Origin: Brevundimonas vesicularis
GTDB taxonomy: Bacteria; Pseudomonadota; Alphaproteobacteria; Caulobacterales; Caulobacteraceae
NCBI RefSeq assembly: GCF_027105095.1
Contig: NZ_CP114278.1
Span: 1,798,001-1,862,000, forward strand
Direction of reading: 5' to 3'
Length of the DNA: 64,000 bases
Numbering within the stretch: the stretch's first letter is position 1; every line of letters begins with the position of its first letter. Positions 1 to 10,927 of this stretch are shown piece after piece. The notes beneath the pieces were generated by a model. The model did not search any database and was not told the origin of the DNA. It saw only the letters and a list, made by a program, of their open reading frames with translations. The position numbers and the translations under genes are program-made.

Positions 1-76
1 AGTCGGCGCGGACGGCAAGGTCATCGCCATTCACGCCGGCGATCCTTCGATCCAGCTGGTCGAAGGCTGTTCCTGA
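1..76 (+). CDS. 3' end of an unidentified upstream gene (partial)
   Basis: An open frame enters from the left edge (codons from base 2) and ends at a TGA at 74-76. The 24 visible residues end in the tail QLVEGCS. Codon use is GC-rich like its neighbours. The fragment is too short to assign a family. It lies about 90 bases upstream of the enolase start on the same strand. Confidence 0.45.
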   Translation, partial: VGADGKVIAIHAGDPSIQLVEGCS

Positions 77-123
77 CGCACGGCGACGATGTCGGCATTG
101 GCGTTTGGCGGGGAGGCGGCTAA

Positions 124-1443
<1,320 letters not shown>

Positions 1444-1451
1444 AGATCGGA

Positions 1452-1487
1452 ATTGTCGGCGGAGAATCAGCGTTTTCCGCCGACAAT
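1452..1487 (+). terminator. Hairpin after eno, likely terminator
   Basis: A perfect 12-bp inverted repeat (ATTGTCGGCGGA / TCCGCCGACAAT) with a 12-base loop begins 8 bases after the enolase stop. Only a short CTT follows, so it is a weak intrinsic terminator or an RNA-stabilising stem. Confidence 0.5.
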
Positions 1488-1569
1488 CTTACGGTCAAGC
1501 TACATTTCGTTAGGCATTTTCGGGCACGGTTTCTGAACTGTGTTTTCGCGCTCAGAAGGAGCGTCTCAA

Positions 1570-1881
1570 GTGCCCGAACGGATGAAACCTTACCGCCTGT
1601 CCCTCGCCCTGTTGCTGCTTCTGGCCTATCTCGGGGTGCAGGCGCTGACGGGCGAGCGCGGACTGTTGAGCGGCTCGTCTCGCGACGCCCTGCTTGGGCA
1701 GCGCGAGGACCAGCTGGCGCATCTGACCGAGCAGCGCCGCGACCTTGAGACACGGGTTCGCTATCTGCGCACCGACAGCCTGTCTCGCGACCTTTTGGAA
1801 GAGCGCGCCCGCGCCGTGCTGGGCTTCTCCGACCCGCGCGACTATGTGATCCATGTCTCGGCTCCGGCTGTTCAAGGGTAA
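1570..1881 (+). CDS. ftsB: Septum formation initiator family protein, FtsB/DivIC-like
   Basis: Small bitopic division protein expected to pair with FtsL and FtsQ at the divisome. About 103 residues: a short cytoplasmic N-terminus, one membrane helix (LSLALLLLLAYLGVQAL, about residues 8-25), then a predicted coiled coil with repeated Leu/Arg/Glu and the family-type end LLEERARAVLGFSDPRDYVI. I chose GTG 1570 because AGAAGGAG at 1554-1561 is well spaced from it; ATG 1582 is the alternative and costs four residues. The position between eno and pdhA is typical for alphaproteobacterial FtsB-like genes. Confidence 0.85.
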   Translation: MPERMKPYRLSLALLLLLAYLGVQALTGERGLLSGSSRDALLGQREDQLAHLTEQRRDLETRVRYLRTDSLSRDLLEERARAVLGFSDPRDYVIHVSAPAVQG

Positions 1882-2014
1882 AAGTCTTCGCCACTTGAAC
1901 TATTGTTACAGGGCGACCCGCACCCCTTTGCGTTTCCGGAAGGAAGGCTGCTAAAGCCCCTTTCCGTAACGATAAGAAGGCGTCGGTCCTCGGCGCCTAG
2001 CCGGGAGATACCGG

Positions 2015-3043
2015 ATGGCGAAAGCCCCAGCCAAATCCGCTCAGACGACCACGCCTGACAAACTGCCCAACACGCCGACGGCGTCCAAGGAAGATCTTCT
2101 CCGGTTCTATCGCGAGATGGTTCTGATCCGCCGCTTCGAAGAGCGTGCGGGCCAGCTCTACGGCATGGGGCTGATCGGCGGCTTCTGCCACCTGTACATC
2201 GGCCAGGAAGCCGTGGCGGTCGGCGTCCAGGAGAGCGTTAAACAAGGCCACGACAAGATCATCACTGGCTACCGCGACCACGGCCACATGCTGGCCGCCG
2301 GCATGGACCCCAAGGAAGTCATGGCCGAGCTGACCGGCCGCAGCGGCGGATCGTCCAAGGGCAAGGGCGGATCGATGCACATGTTCGACGTGCCGACCGG
2401 ATTCTACGGCGGTCACGGCATCGTCGGCGCCCAGGTGGCGCTGGGCACCGGCCTGGCTTTCGCCGGCAAGTATCGCGGGGACGATTCGGTGGCCTTCGTC
2501 TATTTCGGCGACGGCGCCTCGAACCAGGGGCAGGTGTACGAGAGCTTCAATATGGCGCAGCTGTGGAAGCTGCCGGCCATCTACATCATCGAGAACAATC
2601 AGTACGCCATGGGCACGAGCATCGAACGCTCGTCCTCAACGACCGAACTGTATCAGCGCGGCGCCAGCTTCGGCATTCCGGGCGAGCAGGTCGACGGCAT
2701 GGACGTGCTGGCCGTGCGCGACGCGACGGCGCGTGCGGTGAAGCGCGCCCGCGAGGGCGGCGGTCCCTTCATCTTGGAAGTGAAGACCTATCGCTATCGC
2801 GGTCACTCGATGTCAGACCCGGCCAAATACCGGACCAAGGAAGAGGTCGACGAGGTCAAGAAGACCCGCGACCCGATCGATCACCTGAAGACGCTGCTGT
2901 CGGCCGCCAATGCGACCGAGGACGAGCTCAAGGCCATCGACAACGAGATCAAGGCGATCGTCGCCGAAGCTGTTCAATTCGCCCAAGAGAGCCCGGAACC
3001 CGATCCGTCCGAGCTCTATACCGACGTCTACGTGGAGGCCTGA
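2015..3043 (+). CDS. pdhA: Pyruvate dehydrogenase E1 component, alpha subunit
   Basis: Thiamine-diphosphate-dependent decarboxylation of pyruvate in the pyruvate dehydrogenase complex, acting as an alpha2beta2 heterotetramer with PdhB. The product is 342 residues. Visible landmarks are RRFEERAGQLYG, the GGKGGSMHMF-like segment SKGKGGSMHMFD, the ThDP motif start GDGASNQGQVYESFN with ENNQYAMGTS, and the phosphorylation-loop-like segment YRYRGHSMSDPAKYR. The start ATG follows GGGAGA at 2003-2008. It is first in the operon pdhA-pdhB-DUF5076-pdhC-gpx-lpdA, three bases upstream of pdhB. The 133-base leader before it contains several small stems but no recognised riboswitch. Confidence 0.96.
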   Translation: MAKAPAKSAQTTTPDKLPNTPTASKEDLLRFYREMVLIRRFEERAGQLYGMGLIGGFCHLYIGQEAVAVGVQESVKQGHDKIITGYRDHGHMLAAGMDPKEVMAELTGRSGGSSKGKGGSMHMFDVPTGFYGGHGIVGAQVALGTGLAFAGKYRGDDSVAFVYFGDGASNQGQVYESFNMAQLWKLPAIYIIENNQYAMGTSIERSSSTTELYQRGASFGIPGEQVDGMDVLAVRDATARAVKRAREGGGPFILEVKTYRYRGHSMSDPAKYRTKEEVDEVKKTRDPIDHLKTLLSAANATEDELKAIDNEIKAIVAEAVQFAQESPEPDPSELYTDVYVEA

Positions 3044-3046
3044 TCC

Positions 3047-4426
3047 GTGACCGACATTCTGATGCCGGCGCTGTCCCCCACGATGGAAGAGGGCACGCTG
3101 ACCAAATGGCATATCAAGGCGGGCGACACCGTGTCGGCCGGCCAGGTGATCGCCGAGATCGAAACCGACAAGGCGACGATGGAAGTCGAGGCCGTGGATG
3201 AAGGCGAAGTGCTGGAAATCCTGGTCGCCGAAGGCTCCGAGAACGTGAAGGTCAACACGCCGATCGCTCGTCTGGCCGGCGAAGACGGCGCAGCGGCCCC
3301 TGCGCCCAAGGCTGAACCCGCGCAGGGCGAAGCCGAGGCGCCCAAGGCTGCGGCCGAGGGCAAAACCGGCGATCCCGAAAAGGCCCCGGCCCAGACCGCG
3401 ACGCCCAAGGTCGAACTGCGCGATCCGGAAATCCCGGCCGACGTCAAATTGGTCAAGACGACCGTGCGCGACGCCCTGCGTGACGCCATGGCCGAAGAGA
3501 TGCGTCGCGACGATCGCGTCTTCCTGATCGGCGAGGAAGTCGCCCAGTACCAAGGCGCCTACAAGGTCAGCCGCGACCTGCTGCAGGAGTTCGGCGATCA
3601 GCGCGTCGTGGACACGCCGATCACCGAGCATGGTTTCGCCGGCCTGGGCGTCGGCGCCGCCATGTCGGGCCTGAAGCCGATCGTCGAGTTCATGACGTTT
3701 AACTTCGCCATGCAGGCGATCGACCACATCATCAATTCGGCCGCCAAGACGCTCTATATGTCGGGCGGTCAGATCCGCGCGCCTATCGTCTTCCGCGGCC
3801 CGAACGGCGCCGCTTCGCGCGTCGGCGCCCAGCACAGCCAGGACTACTCGGCCTGGTACGCGCAGGTGCCGGGTCTGAAGGTCATCGCGCCCTATGACGC
3901 GGCCGACGCCAAGGGCCTGCTGAAAGCCGCCATCCGTGACCCGAACCCGGTCGTCTTCCTCGAACACGAGATGATGTACGGCCTGGAGTTCGACGTGCCG
4001 GAGGTCGAGGACTATGTCCTGCCGATCGGCAAGGCCAAGGTCCGTCGCGAAGGCAAGGATGTCACCATCACCGCGCACAGCCGCATGGTTGGCTTCGCCC
4101 TGCAGGCCGCCGAGAAGCTGGCCGAGCAGGGTATCGAGGCCGAAGTGATCGACCTGCGTACCCTGCGTCCTCTGGATCACGAGACCATCGTCGAGAGCGT
4201 CAAGAAGACTAACCGTCTGGTCTCGGCCGAAGAAGGCTGGGGTCCGATGGGTGTCGGCGCCGAGGTTGTGGCCCGCGTCATCGAACATGCTTTCGACTAT
4301 CTGGATGCGCCGCCGCTGCGGGTTCACCAAGAAGATGTGCCGCTGCCCTACGCCGCCAATCTGGAAGCGCTGTCGCTGCCGGGCGCGGACAAGATCATCG
4401 CGGCCGTGAAGCAGGTGATGGCATGA
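3047..4426 (+). CDS. pdhB: Pyruvate dehydrogenase E1 component, beta subunit with N-terminal lipoyl domain
   Basis: Partner of PdhA in the E1 enzyme. At 459 residues it is longer than a plain E1-beta because residues 1-80 form a lipoyl domain ([16 protein letters not shown], lipoylated Lys in [15 protein letters not shown]). An Ala/Pro/Lys-rich linker follows to about residue 125, then the transketolase-like pyrimidine-binding domain ([35 protein letters not shown]) and C-terminal domain. A lipoylated E1-beta is known in alphaproteobacteria. Start is GTG 3047 just after the pdhA stop. The lipoyl domain is nearly identical to that of PdhC, so the two repeats could recombine. Its end overlaps the DUF5076 gene by four bases. 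Confidence 0.95.
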   Translation: MTDILMPALSPTMEEGTLTKWHIKAGDTVSAGQVIAEIETDKATMEVEAVDEGEVLEILVAEGSENVKVNTPIARLAGEDGAAAPAPKAEPAQGEAEAPKAAAEGKTGDPEKAPAQTATPKVELRDPEIPADVKLVKTTVRDALRDAMAEEMRRDDRVFLIGEEVAQYQGAYKVSRDLLQEFGDQRVVDTPITEHGFAGLGVGAAMSGLKPIVEFMTFNFAMQAIDHIINSAAKTLYMSGGQIRAPIVFRGPNGAASRVGAQHSQDYSAWYAQVPGLKVIAPYDAADAKGLLKAAIRDPNPVVFLEHEMMYGLEFDVPEVEDYVLPIGKAKVRREGKDVTITAHSRMVGFALQAAEKLAEQGIEAEVIDLRTLRPLDHETIVESVKKTNRLVSAEEGWGPMGVGAEVVARVIEHAFDYLDAPPLRVHQEDVPLPYAANLEALSLPGADKIIAAVKQVMA

Positions 4427-4740
4427 CCGAGGCATCGGAGTTCATGCTGACGACGCCAGACAGCGTCGCTGCTGACCCCAAGGCCATCGAAGTCCTTCGG
4501 ATGTGGTGGTCGAAGGACGAGCCGGTGATGTCCGTCAAACCGGCCTTCAACGATCCCATACAGTTCGGTCGGCTGCTGGCCTATGCGGCTCGACATATGG
4601 CGCATGGTTATGCCGTGCGGCATCAACACGATGAAACTGCGGCCTACCACCGCATCCTCGAAGGTCTCAGCGAAGTGGTGAAGGCGAATGACGTCCGCAC
4701 TGTCGCCGAACCGATTACGCCAACCGGGGGGAACGCCTGA
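4423..4740 (+). CDS. DUF5076 domain-containing protein inside the pdh operon
   Basis: A 105-residue soluble protein of unknown role that matches my recollection of DUF5076: [12 protein letters not shown], the [20 protein letters not shown] core and a C-terminal helix [13 protein letters not shown]. The start codon overlaps the pdhB stop (ATGA) and its own stop overlaps the pdhC start by one base (TGATG), so translation is almost certainly coupled to the two PDH subunits. That placement suggests a role linked to the complex or its expression, but no catalytic motif is visible and no function is claimed. Confidence 0.8.
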   Translation: MTEASEFMLTTPDSVAADPKAIEVLRMWWSKDEPVMSVKPAFNDPIQFGRLLAYAARHMAHGYAVRHQHDETAAYHRILEGLSEVVKANDVRTVAEPITPTGGNA

Positions 4741-6041
4741 TGACCGACATCCTGATGCCGGCCCTGTCTCCGACCATGGAGGAGGGCGTTCTGGCCAGGT
4801 GGCACGTCAAGGTCGGAGACGTCGTCTCCGCCGGCGACGTGATCGCCGAGATCGAAACCGACAAGGCGACGATGGAAGTCGAGGCCGTGGACGAGGGCGA
4901 AGTCACCGACATCCTGGTCGCTGAAGGCACGGAAGGCGTGAAGGTCAATACGCCCATCGCCCGCCTGAAGGACGAGGGCGGCGCGGCCGCGCCCAAGCCG
5001 GTTGAAAAACCCGCCGCCAAGACGGAAGGAGCGCCCAAGGCCGAGGCTGCTCCCGCTGCTGACGAGGCGCCCAAGCCCGCTACGTCTGCCGCTCCGGCGC
5101 CCGCCGCGCCGAAGTCGGACAGCGGAGATCGCATCTTCTCGTCGCCGCTCGCTAGACGTATCGCCGCGCAGAACGGCGTCGATCTGAAATCGATCAAGGG
5201 CACCGGTCCGCATGGTCGCATCGTCAAGCGCGACGTCGAGGCCGCCGGCAAGGCGTCGACTCAACCCGCGACCGCATCGTCGGCGTCGCCCGCCGCGACC
5301 GCAGCGGAGCCGCGCAAGGCGCAGTCGCTGGCGCAAATGGGCATTCCGGACGGCAGCTACGACCTGATCCCGCTGGACGGCATGAAGAAGGCCGTCGCGC
5401 GCCGCATGGTCGACAGCGTCCAGAATGTGCCGCACTTCCCGCTGTTCATCGACTGCGAGATCGACCAGCTGATGGCCGTGCGCGCCAAGGTGAACAAGAT
5501 GCTGGAGCCGCAAGGGATCAAGGTCTCGGTCAACGACTTCGTCATCAAGGCCGCCGCCCTGGCCCTGAAGATGGTGCCGGAGGCCAACGCTTCGTACACC
5601 CCTGAAGGCATCGCCATGCACCACAACGCCGACGTCTCGATGGCGGTGGCGATCGACGGCGGCCTGATCACTCCGATCATCAAGAAGGCCGAGACCAAGG
5701 GCCTGGCGCAGATCGCGACCGAGTCCAAGGACCTGGCAAAGCGCGCCCGCGAGCGCAAGCTGAAGCCCGAAGAGTTCCAGGGCGGCACCTTCTCGGTGTC
5801 CAACCTGGGCATGTTCGGCATCAAGCAGTTCACCTCGATCATCAATGAGCCCCAGGGCTGCATCATGAGCGTGGGCGCGGGCGAGCAGCGCGCGGTCGTC
5901 AAGAACGGCCAGGTCGTTCCGGCCACGGTGATGACGGTCACCCTGACCTGCGATCACCGCGTGGTCGATGGTGCGACCGGCGCCCGCTTCCTGCAGGCGT
6001 TCAAGCCGCTGATCGAAGATCCCGTCGCGATGCTGGCCTAA
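4740..6041 (+). CDS. pdhC: Pyruvate dehydrogenase E2, dihydrolipoamide acetyltransferase
   Basis: Core of the pyruvate dehydrogenase complex, transferring the acetyl group from lipoyl-lysine to CoA. The 433 residues are organised as one lipoyl domain (residues 1-80, [15 protein letters not shown]), an Ala/Pro-rich linker, a peripheral-subunit-binding domain (about 130-170, [34 protein letters not shown]), a second linker, and the catalytic domain from about 205 with the active-site segment [15 protein letters not shown] near the C-terminus. It starts at an ATG sharing one base with the DUF5076 stop. The next gene, gpx, follows after 15 bases. Confidence 0.96.
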   Translation: MTDILMPALSPTMEEGVLARWHVKVGDVVSAGDVIAEIETDKATMEVEAVDEGEVTDILVAEGTEGVKVNTPIARLKDEGGAAAPKPVEKPAAKTEGAPKAEAAPAADEAPKPATSAAPAPAAPKSDSGDRIFSSPLARRIAAQNGVDLKSIKGTGPHGRIVKRDVEAAGKASTQPATASSASPAATAAEPRKAQSLAQMGIPDGSYDLIPLDGMKKAVARRMVDSVQNVPHFPLFIDCEIDQLMAVRAKVNKMLEPQGIKVSVNDFVIKAAALALKMVPEANASYTPEGIAMHHNADVSMAVAIDGGLITPIIKKAETKGLAQIATESKDLAKRARERKLKPEEFQGGTFSVSNLGMFGIKQFTSIINEPQGCIMSVGAGEQRAVVKNGQVVPATVMTVTLTCDHRVVDGATGARFLQAFKPLIEDPVAMLA

Positions 6042-6056
6042 GGGGAGGGTGAGGTC

Positions 6057-6535
<479 letters not shown>

Positions 6536-6536
<1 letters not shown>

Positions 6537-7942
6537 TGGCTGCTGAATTCGATCTCGTCGTCATCGGCTCGGGCCCCGGCGGTTATGTCGCGGCAATTCG
6601 CGCCAGCCAGTTGGGCCTGAAGGTCGCCATCGTCGAGCGCGAGAACCTGGGCGGCATCTGCCTGAACTGGGGGTGCATTCCGACCAAGGCCCTGCTGAAG
6701 TCGGGCGAAAAGTTCGAGAGCCTGAGCCATCTGAAGGAGTACGGCCTGTCGGCGTCGGGCGCGTCGTTCGATTTCGACGCCATCATCCAGCGCTCGCGTG
6801 GAGTGGCCAAACAGCTGAATCAGGGCGTCGGCTTCCTGATGAAGAAAAACAAGATCGAGGTGATCGAGGGGTCAGCCAAGCTGGAGAAGGGCGCCGCCGC
6901 GCCCAAGGTCGTCGTCGCCCTTAAAGCGGGCGGTTCGCGCGCTCTGGAGGCCAAGTCCGTCATGCTGGCCGTCGGCGCCCGCGCCCGCGCCCTGCCGCAG
7001 ATCGGACTGGAAGCCGACGGCGATCGCATCTGGGCCTATCGCGAGGCGATGGCGCCGAAATTCATGCCCAAGTCGATCGTCGTGATCGGTTCGGGCGCCA
7101 TCGGCATCGAGTTCGGCAGCTTCTATCGCGCCCTGGGTTGTGACGTGACCGTGGTCGAGGCCGTGGATCGCATCATGCCGGTCGAGGACGAAGAGGTCTC
7201 CAAGGCCGCCCAGAAGTCGTTCGAAAAGCGCGGCATGAAGTTCAAGCTGGGCGCCAAGGTCACTAAGGTGAGCAAGGACGCCAAGGGCGTGAAGGTCGCC
7301 GTCGAGATCGGCGGCAAGGCCGAGACCCTGGAGGCCGAGGTCTGCATCTCGGCCGTAGGCATCACCGCCAACACCGACGGCATCGGCCTGGAAGAACTGG
7401 GTCTGGAAATGGACCGCGGCCACGTCAAGATCGACAGCCACTGCCAGACCAACGTCAAGGGGCTGTACGCCATCGGCGACTGCGCCGGCGCGCCCTGGCT
7501 GGCGCACAAGGCGTCGCACGAAGGCATCCACGCTGCCGAACATATCGCCGGCTACAAGACCCCCAACGTCCATTCACCCATCGCCGGCTGCACCTATGCC
7601 CAGCCGCAGGTCGCCTCGGTCGGCGTCACCGAACAGGCTGCGCGCGCCGAGAAGCGCGACGTCAAGATCGGCCGCTTCCCGTTCCGCGTGAACGGCAAGG
7701 CGATCGCCTCGGGCGACACCGACGGCTTCGTCAAGGTGATCTTCGACGCCAAGACCGGCGCCCTGATCGGCGCCCACATGATCGGTCACGAAGTGACCGA
7801 GATGATCCAGGGCTATGTCACCGCCATCACGATGGAGGCGACAGAGGAAGACATCCACGGGATCGTCTATCCGCACCCGACCATGTCGGAGGCCATGCAC
7901 GAGGCGGCGCTGGACGCCTATGGGCGTGTGATCCACATCTAA
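6536..7942 (+). CDS. lpdA: Dihydrolipoyl dehydrogenase (E3)
   Basis: FAD-dependent reoxidation of dihydrolipoamide with NAD as acceptor. At 468 residues it has the full family layout: N-terminal FAD motif VIGSGPGGYVAAIRASQLG, redox disulfide in GGICLNWGCIPTKALL, NAD-binding motif VIGSGAIGIEFGSFY, the second FAD motif GLYAIGDCAGAPWLAHKASHEG, and the C-terminal catalytic His-Glu in HPTMSEAMHEAALDAYGR. It is the last gene of the pdh operon and is followed by a strong terminator. Confidence 0.96.
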
Positions 7943-7953
7943 GCCAGAGACGG

Positions 7954-7983
7954 AAACGGCCCCGGAGTGCTCCGGGGCCGTTT
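7954..7983 (+). terminator. Strong intrinsic terminator after lpdA
   Basis: A perfect 13-bp stem (AAACGGCCCCGGA / TCCGGGGCCGTTT) with loop GTGC, followed by CTCGTTTC. It lies between convergent lpdA and the DUF3606 gene, and the A-rich left side suits bidirectional use. Confidence 0.85.
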
Positions 7984-8003
7984 CTCGTTTCAGGCAGGCG
8001 GCG

Positions 8004-8186
8004 TCAGCGCTTCTTGCCCAATTCCGCCGCGATATCCTTGGTCATGCGCCCAACCTTGCGGTGGGCGGCGGTGATCTGGTCCTTGGTTACGCCCCAGCGT
8101 TTCATCCAGTATTCGACCGACTGACGTTCCGACAGATCAATGCGATCCTTGTCGATGAAGCCGCGCTTGTCCTTGAGGCCCGCCAT
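8004..8186 (-). CDS. DUF3606 domain-containing small protein
   Basis: A 60-residue basic protein matching the DUF3606 pattern: DKDRIDLSERQSVEYW, then a helix-turn-helix-like WGVTKDQITAAHRKVG and a basic tail. Family function is unknown. It is downstream of the helicase gene on the same strand after a 33-base gap, so it may be read through from it, and it converges on lpdA. Confidence 0.8.
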   Translation of the reverse strand: MAGLKDKRGFIDKDRIDLSERQSVEYWMKRWGVTKDQITAAHRKVGRMTKDIAAELGKKR

Positions 8187-8219
8187 CTTTGGCTCCGTTC
8201 ATTGGGTCAGAGCGTCGGG

Positions 8220-10574
8220 TTAGGCCTTCTCGACAAAGCTGTCGATGACGCGCTTCTCCCCGGCCTTTTCGAACTCGACCAGCAGCTTGTTGCCTTCGAT
8301 GACGCGCACGTTTCCGTAGCCGAACTTCTGGTGAAAGACGCGTTCGCCCTTTTTCCAGCCTGAACTGGATTTGGGGTCTGCGGTGGCGATCAGTCGGCCG
8401 TCGCCTTCGATGACGGCCCTGCGCGCGGGAATCTTGGCCGGGGTCTGAGTGGCGGTGAAGGATTGGGCGCGTTTCCAGCCGGGGGAGGAATAGCCGCTGC
8501 CGAAGGATGGCGCGTCGTCCCAGCGGCTCTTGGCCTCCTTCATGCCGGTCGAAGCGCCGTAATAGCCGGTATCGGATTGGGGATCGACGTGAGCGATGGG
8601 CAGTTCGTCGACGAAGCGGCTGGGCAGTTGCGAGGTCCAGCGGCCATAGACCAACCGGTTGGCGGCGAAGGAGATGCGAGCGTCCTGCTTGGCGCGGGTG
8701 ACGCCCACGTAGGCCAGGCGGCGTTCCTCCTCGAGGCCCTTCTCGCCCTTCTCATCGATGCTGCGCTGGCTGGGGAAGACGCCTTCTTCCCAGCCAGGCA
8801 GGAAGACGAGCGGGAACTCCAGCCCCTTGGCGCCGTGCAGGGTCATGATCTGCACCGCGCCGTCGCCATTGGGATCATCGCTGGTCGCGCGCTCCAGATC
8901 CATCACCAGAGAGACGTGCTCCAGATAGGCCTGCAGCGTCTCGAACTGCTGCATGGACTGGGTCAGTTCCTTCAGGTTCTCCAGGCGGGTCTGGCCGCTG
9001 GTGCGGTCGGCCTTCTGCATGTCGGTATAGCCGCTCTCCTCCAGCACCGTCTCCATGACCTGCCAGTGGGGCGTAGTCTCGGACAGTTGGCGCCAGCGGT
9101 CGATGTCGCGCACGAAGTTGGACAGGGCGGTGCGGGTCCGGGCCTGAAGCTCGTCGGTATTGATCAGGCCCCGCACGGCGGTCAGGGCCGACAGGTCGTG
9201 TTGGCGGGCCAGTTGCAGGATCTTCTGCACGCTGGTGTCGCCGATGCCGCGTTTGGGCACATTGACGATCCGCTCGAAGGCGAGGTCGTCGTCTTCCGAC
9301 AGGATCAGGCGCAGATAGGCGTGGGCGTCGCGGATCTCGGCGCGCTCGAAGAAGCGCGGCCCGCCGATGACGGTATAGGGGATGGCCAGCATCACCAGCC
9401 GTTCTTCAAAGGCCCGCATCTGGAACGAGGCGCGAACCAGAATAGCCATGTCCTTGTATTTCAGGCCCGGTTCGCCGGCGTTGGGACGCCGCGCAGTCTC
9501 GATCTCGTCGGCGATCAGCCGGGCCTCGGCCTCGCCGTCCCAGACGCCGCGCACCCGCACCTTGTCGCCGCTGTCATCCTCGGTCCACAGGGTCTTGCCC
9601 AGTCGGTCGCGGTTGGCGGCGATCAGGCCGGACGCCGCGCCCAGGATATGACTGGTCGAGCGATAGTTCCGCTCCAGCTTGACGATCTTGGCGCCGGGGA
9701 AGTCGCGCTCGAAGCGCAGGATGTTGTCCACCTCGGCTCCGCGCCAGCCGTAGATCGACTGATCGTCGTCGCCGACGCAGCAGACGTTGCCGGTCGAGGC
9801 CGTCAGCAGCCGCAGCCACAGATACTGGGCGACGTTGGTGTCCTGATATTCGTCCACCAGGATGTAGCGGAAGCGACGGCGATATTCCTCCGCCAGGTCC
9901 GCATGTTGCGACAGGATGGTAATGTTGTGCAGCAGCAGATCGCCGAAGTCGCAGGCGTTCAGGCTGCGCAAGCGCGCCTGATAGGCGGCGTACAGACCCT
10001 GGCCCTTGCCGTTGGCGAAGTCCTCGCCCGGCGGCAGCTTGTCCGGCGTCCAGCCTCGGTTCTTCCAGTGGTCGATCAGGCCGGACAGCGACTTGGGCGT
10101 CCAGCGTTTGGTGTCGATATTAGCCGCTTCCAGCAGCTGTTTCAGCACGCGTTCCTGATCGTCGGTGTCCAGGATGGTGAAGCTGGATTTCAGACCGACC
10201 AGTTCGGCGTGGCGACGCAGGATCTGGGCGGCGATGGAGTGGAAGGTGCCCAGCCAACGCAACCCTTCGGCGGAGGGGCCGATCAGATGCGTGATCCGTT
10301 CGCGCATCTCGCGCGCGGCCTTGTTGGTGAAGGTGACGGCCAGCAGCTCCCACGGCTTGGCCCGGCCCGTCGCCAGAATGTGCGCCAGCCGTGTTGTCAG
10401 CACGCGGGTCTTTCCCGTGCCGGCGCCCGCCAAAACCAGAACCGGCCCCTCGGTCGTCTCGACCGCCTCGCGCTGCTCCGGGTTCAGCCCTTTCAGATAG
10501 TCGTTCGACGCCTCGCCCTCGGGCGCACGGGCTCGCGCCAGGTCGGAAATTCGGGAGGCGGGAAGGTCGGTCAC
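8220..10574 (-). CDS. uvrD: UvrD/PcrA-type superfamily 1 ATP-dependent DNA helicase
   Basis: 3'-5' DNA helicase for nucleotide excision and mismatch repair. The 784 residues contain all SF1A motifs: Walker A AGAGTGKT (49-56), motif II ILVDEYQDTN, motif III VGDDDQSIYGWRGA, LERNYRST, motif V TLHGAKGLEFPLVFLPG and motif VI LAYVGVTRAKQ. The C-terminus carries the Tudor-like domain of PcrA/UvrD (KGERVFHQKFGYGNV), which contacts RNA polymerase in studied homologues. Which of uvrD or pcrA it should be called cannot be settled from sequence alone. Confidence 0.93.
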   Translation of the reverse strand: MTDLPASRISDLARARAPEGEASNDYLKGLNPEQREAVETTEGPVLVLAGAGTGKTRVLTTRLAHILATGRAKPWELLAVTFTNKAAREMRERITHLIGPSAEGLRWLGTFHSIAAQILRRHAELVGLKSSFTILDTDDQERVLKQLLEAANIDTKRWTPKSLSGLIDHWKNRGWTPDKLPPGEDFANGKGQGLYAAYQARLRSLNACDFGDLLLHNITILSQHADLAEEYRRRFRYILVDEYQDTNVAQYLWLRLLTASTGNVCCVGDDDQSIYGWRGAEVDNILRFERDFPGAKIVKLERNYRSTSHILGAASGLIAANRDRLGKTLWTEDDSGDKVRVRGVWDGEAEARLIADEIETARRPNAGEPGLKYKDMAILVRASFQMRAFEERLVMLAIPYTVIGGPRFFERAEIRDAHAYLRLILSEDDDLAFERIVNVPKRGIGDTSVQKILQLARQHDLSALTAVRGLINTDELQARTRTALSNFVRDIDRWRQLSETTPHWQVMETVLEESGYTDMQKADRTSGQTRLENLKELTQSMQQFETLQAYLEHVSLVMDLERATSDDPNGDGAVQIMTLHGAKGLEFPLVFLPGWEEGVFPSQRSIDEKGEKGLEEERRLAYVGVTRAKQDARISFAANRLVYGRWTSQLPSRFVDELPIAHVDPQSDTGYYGASTGMKEAKSRWDDAPSFGSGYSSPGWKRAQSFTATQTPAKIPARRAVIEGDGRLIATADPKSSSGWKKGERVFHQKFGYGNVRVIEGNKLLVEFEKAGEKRVIDSFVEKA

Positions 10575-10663
10575 AGGCGCAGAAACATCCGTCAGTCAGA
10601 TTCGAAACCGGAACATAAGGGGACCGCGCGGCAATGTCAGGGCCGCCGCCACAATGAAACCTC

Positions 10664-10689
10664 GGAACCCGGCGGATGGACGGCCGGTT
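10664..10689 (+). promoter_or_regulatory. Candidate EcfG-type promoter, GGAAC-N17-GGTT
   Basis: GGAAC at 10664-10668 and GGTT at 10686-10689 are separated by 17 bases, close to the alphaproteobacterial general-stress sigma (EcfG/SigT) consensus GGAAC-N16/17-cGTT. It would transcribe the small membrane-protein gene with almost no leader. The same two boxes with the same spacing precede the manganese catalase at 56386. This is motif matching only. Confidence 0.3.
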
Positions 10690-10699
10690 CCTAGGTGCG

Positions 10700-10927
10700 A
10701 TGCAGCAGAACACTGACAAAAGGGACGCGGCGTCACACCGCAAACCACGCGGCAAGAAGGCCGGGTGGTGGGCCTTCGTTTTGGGCATGGTCGGAATGTT
10801 CGTGATCCTGGCCGTCTGGGTCGTGTTGGTCGAGATGGGCCAAGATCCGCACGCCGACGTCGATTTCATCGGGCAACCGCAATCCTCCGACGCCGGACCG
10901 CCCGAGACTACTTTAGACTATAGGTGA
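10700..10927 (+). CDS. Small single-pass membrane protein, unknown function
   Basis: A 75-residue protein with a strongly basic N-terminus (KRDAASHRKPRGKKAG), one hydrophobic helix (WWAFVLGMVGMFVILAVWVVLVEMG) and an acidic/polar tail. I do not recognise a family. An in-frame ATG at 10676 would add eight residues, but the later start is downstream of the promoter candidate. Its last 20 bases overlap the end of the convergent SIMPL gene. Confidence 0.55.
   Translation: MQQNTDKRDAASHRKPRGKKAGWWAFVLGMVGMFVILAVWVVLVEMGQDPHADVDFIGQPQSSDAGPPETTLDYR

Noticed and set aside
8463..10694. 743-codon plus-strand frame opposite the helicase
   Set aside because: Composition is typical of a mirror frame, and the minus strand carries all SF1 helicase motifs.
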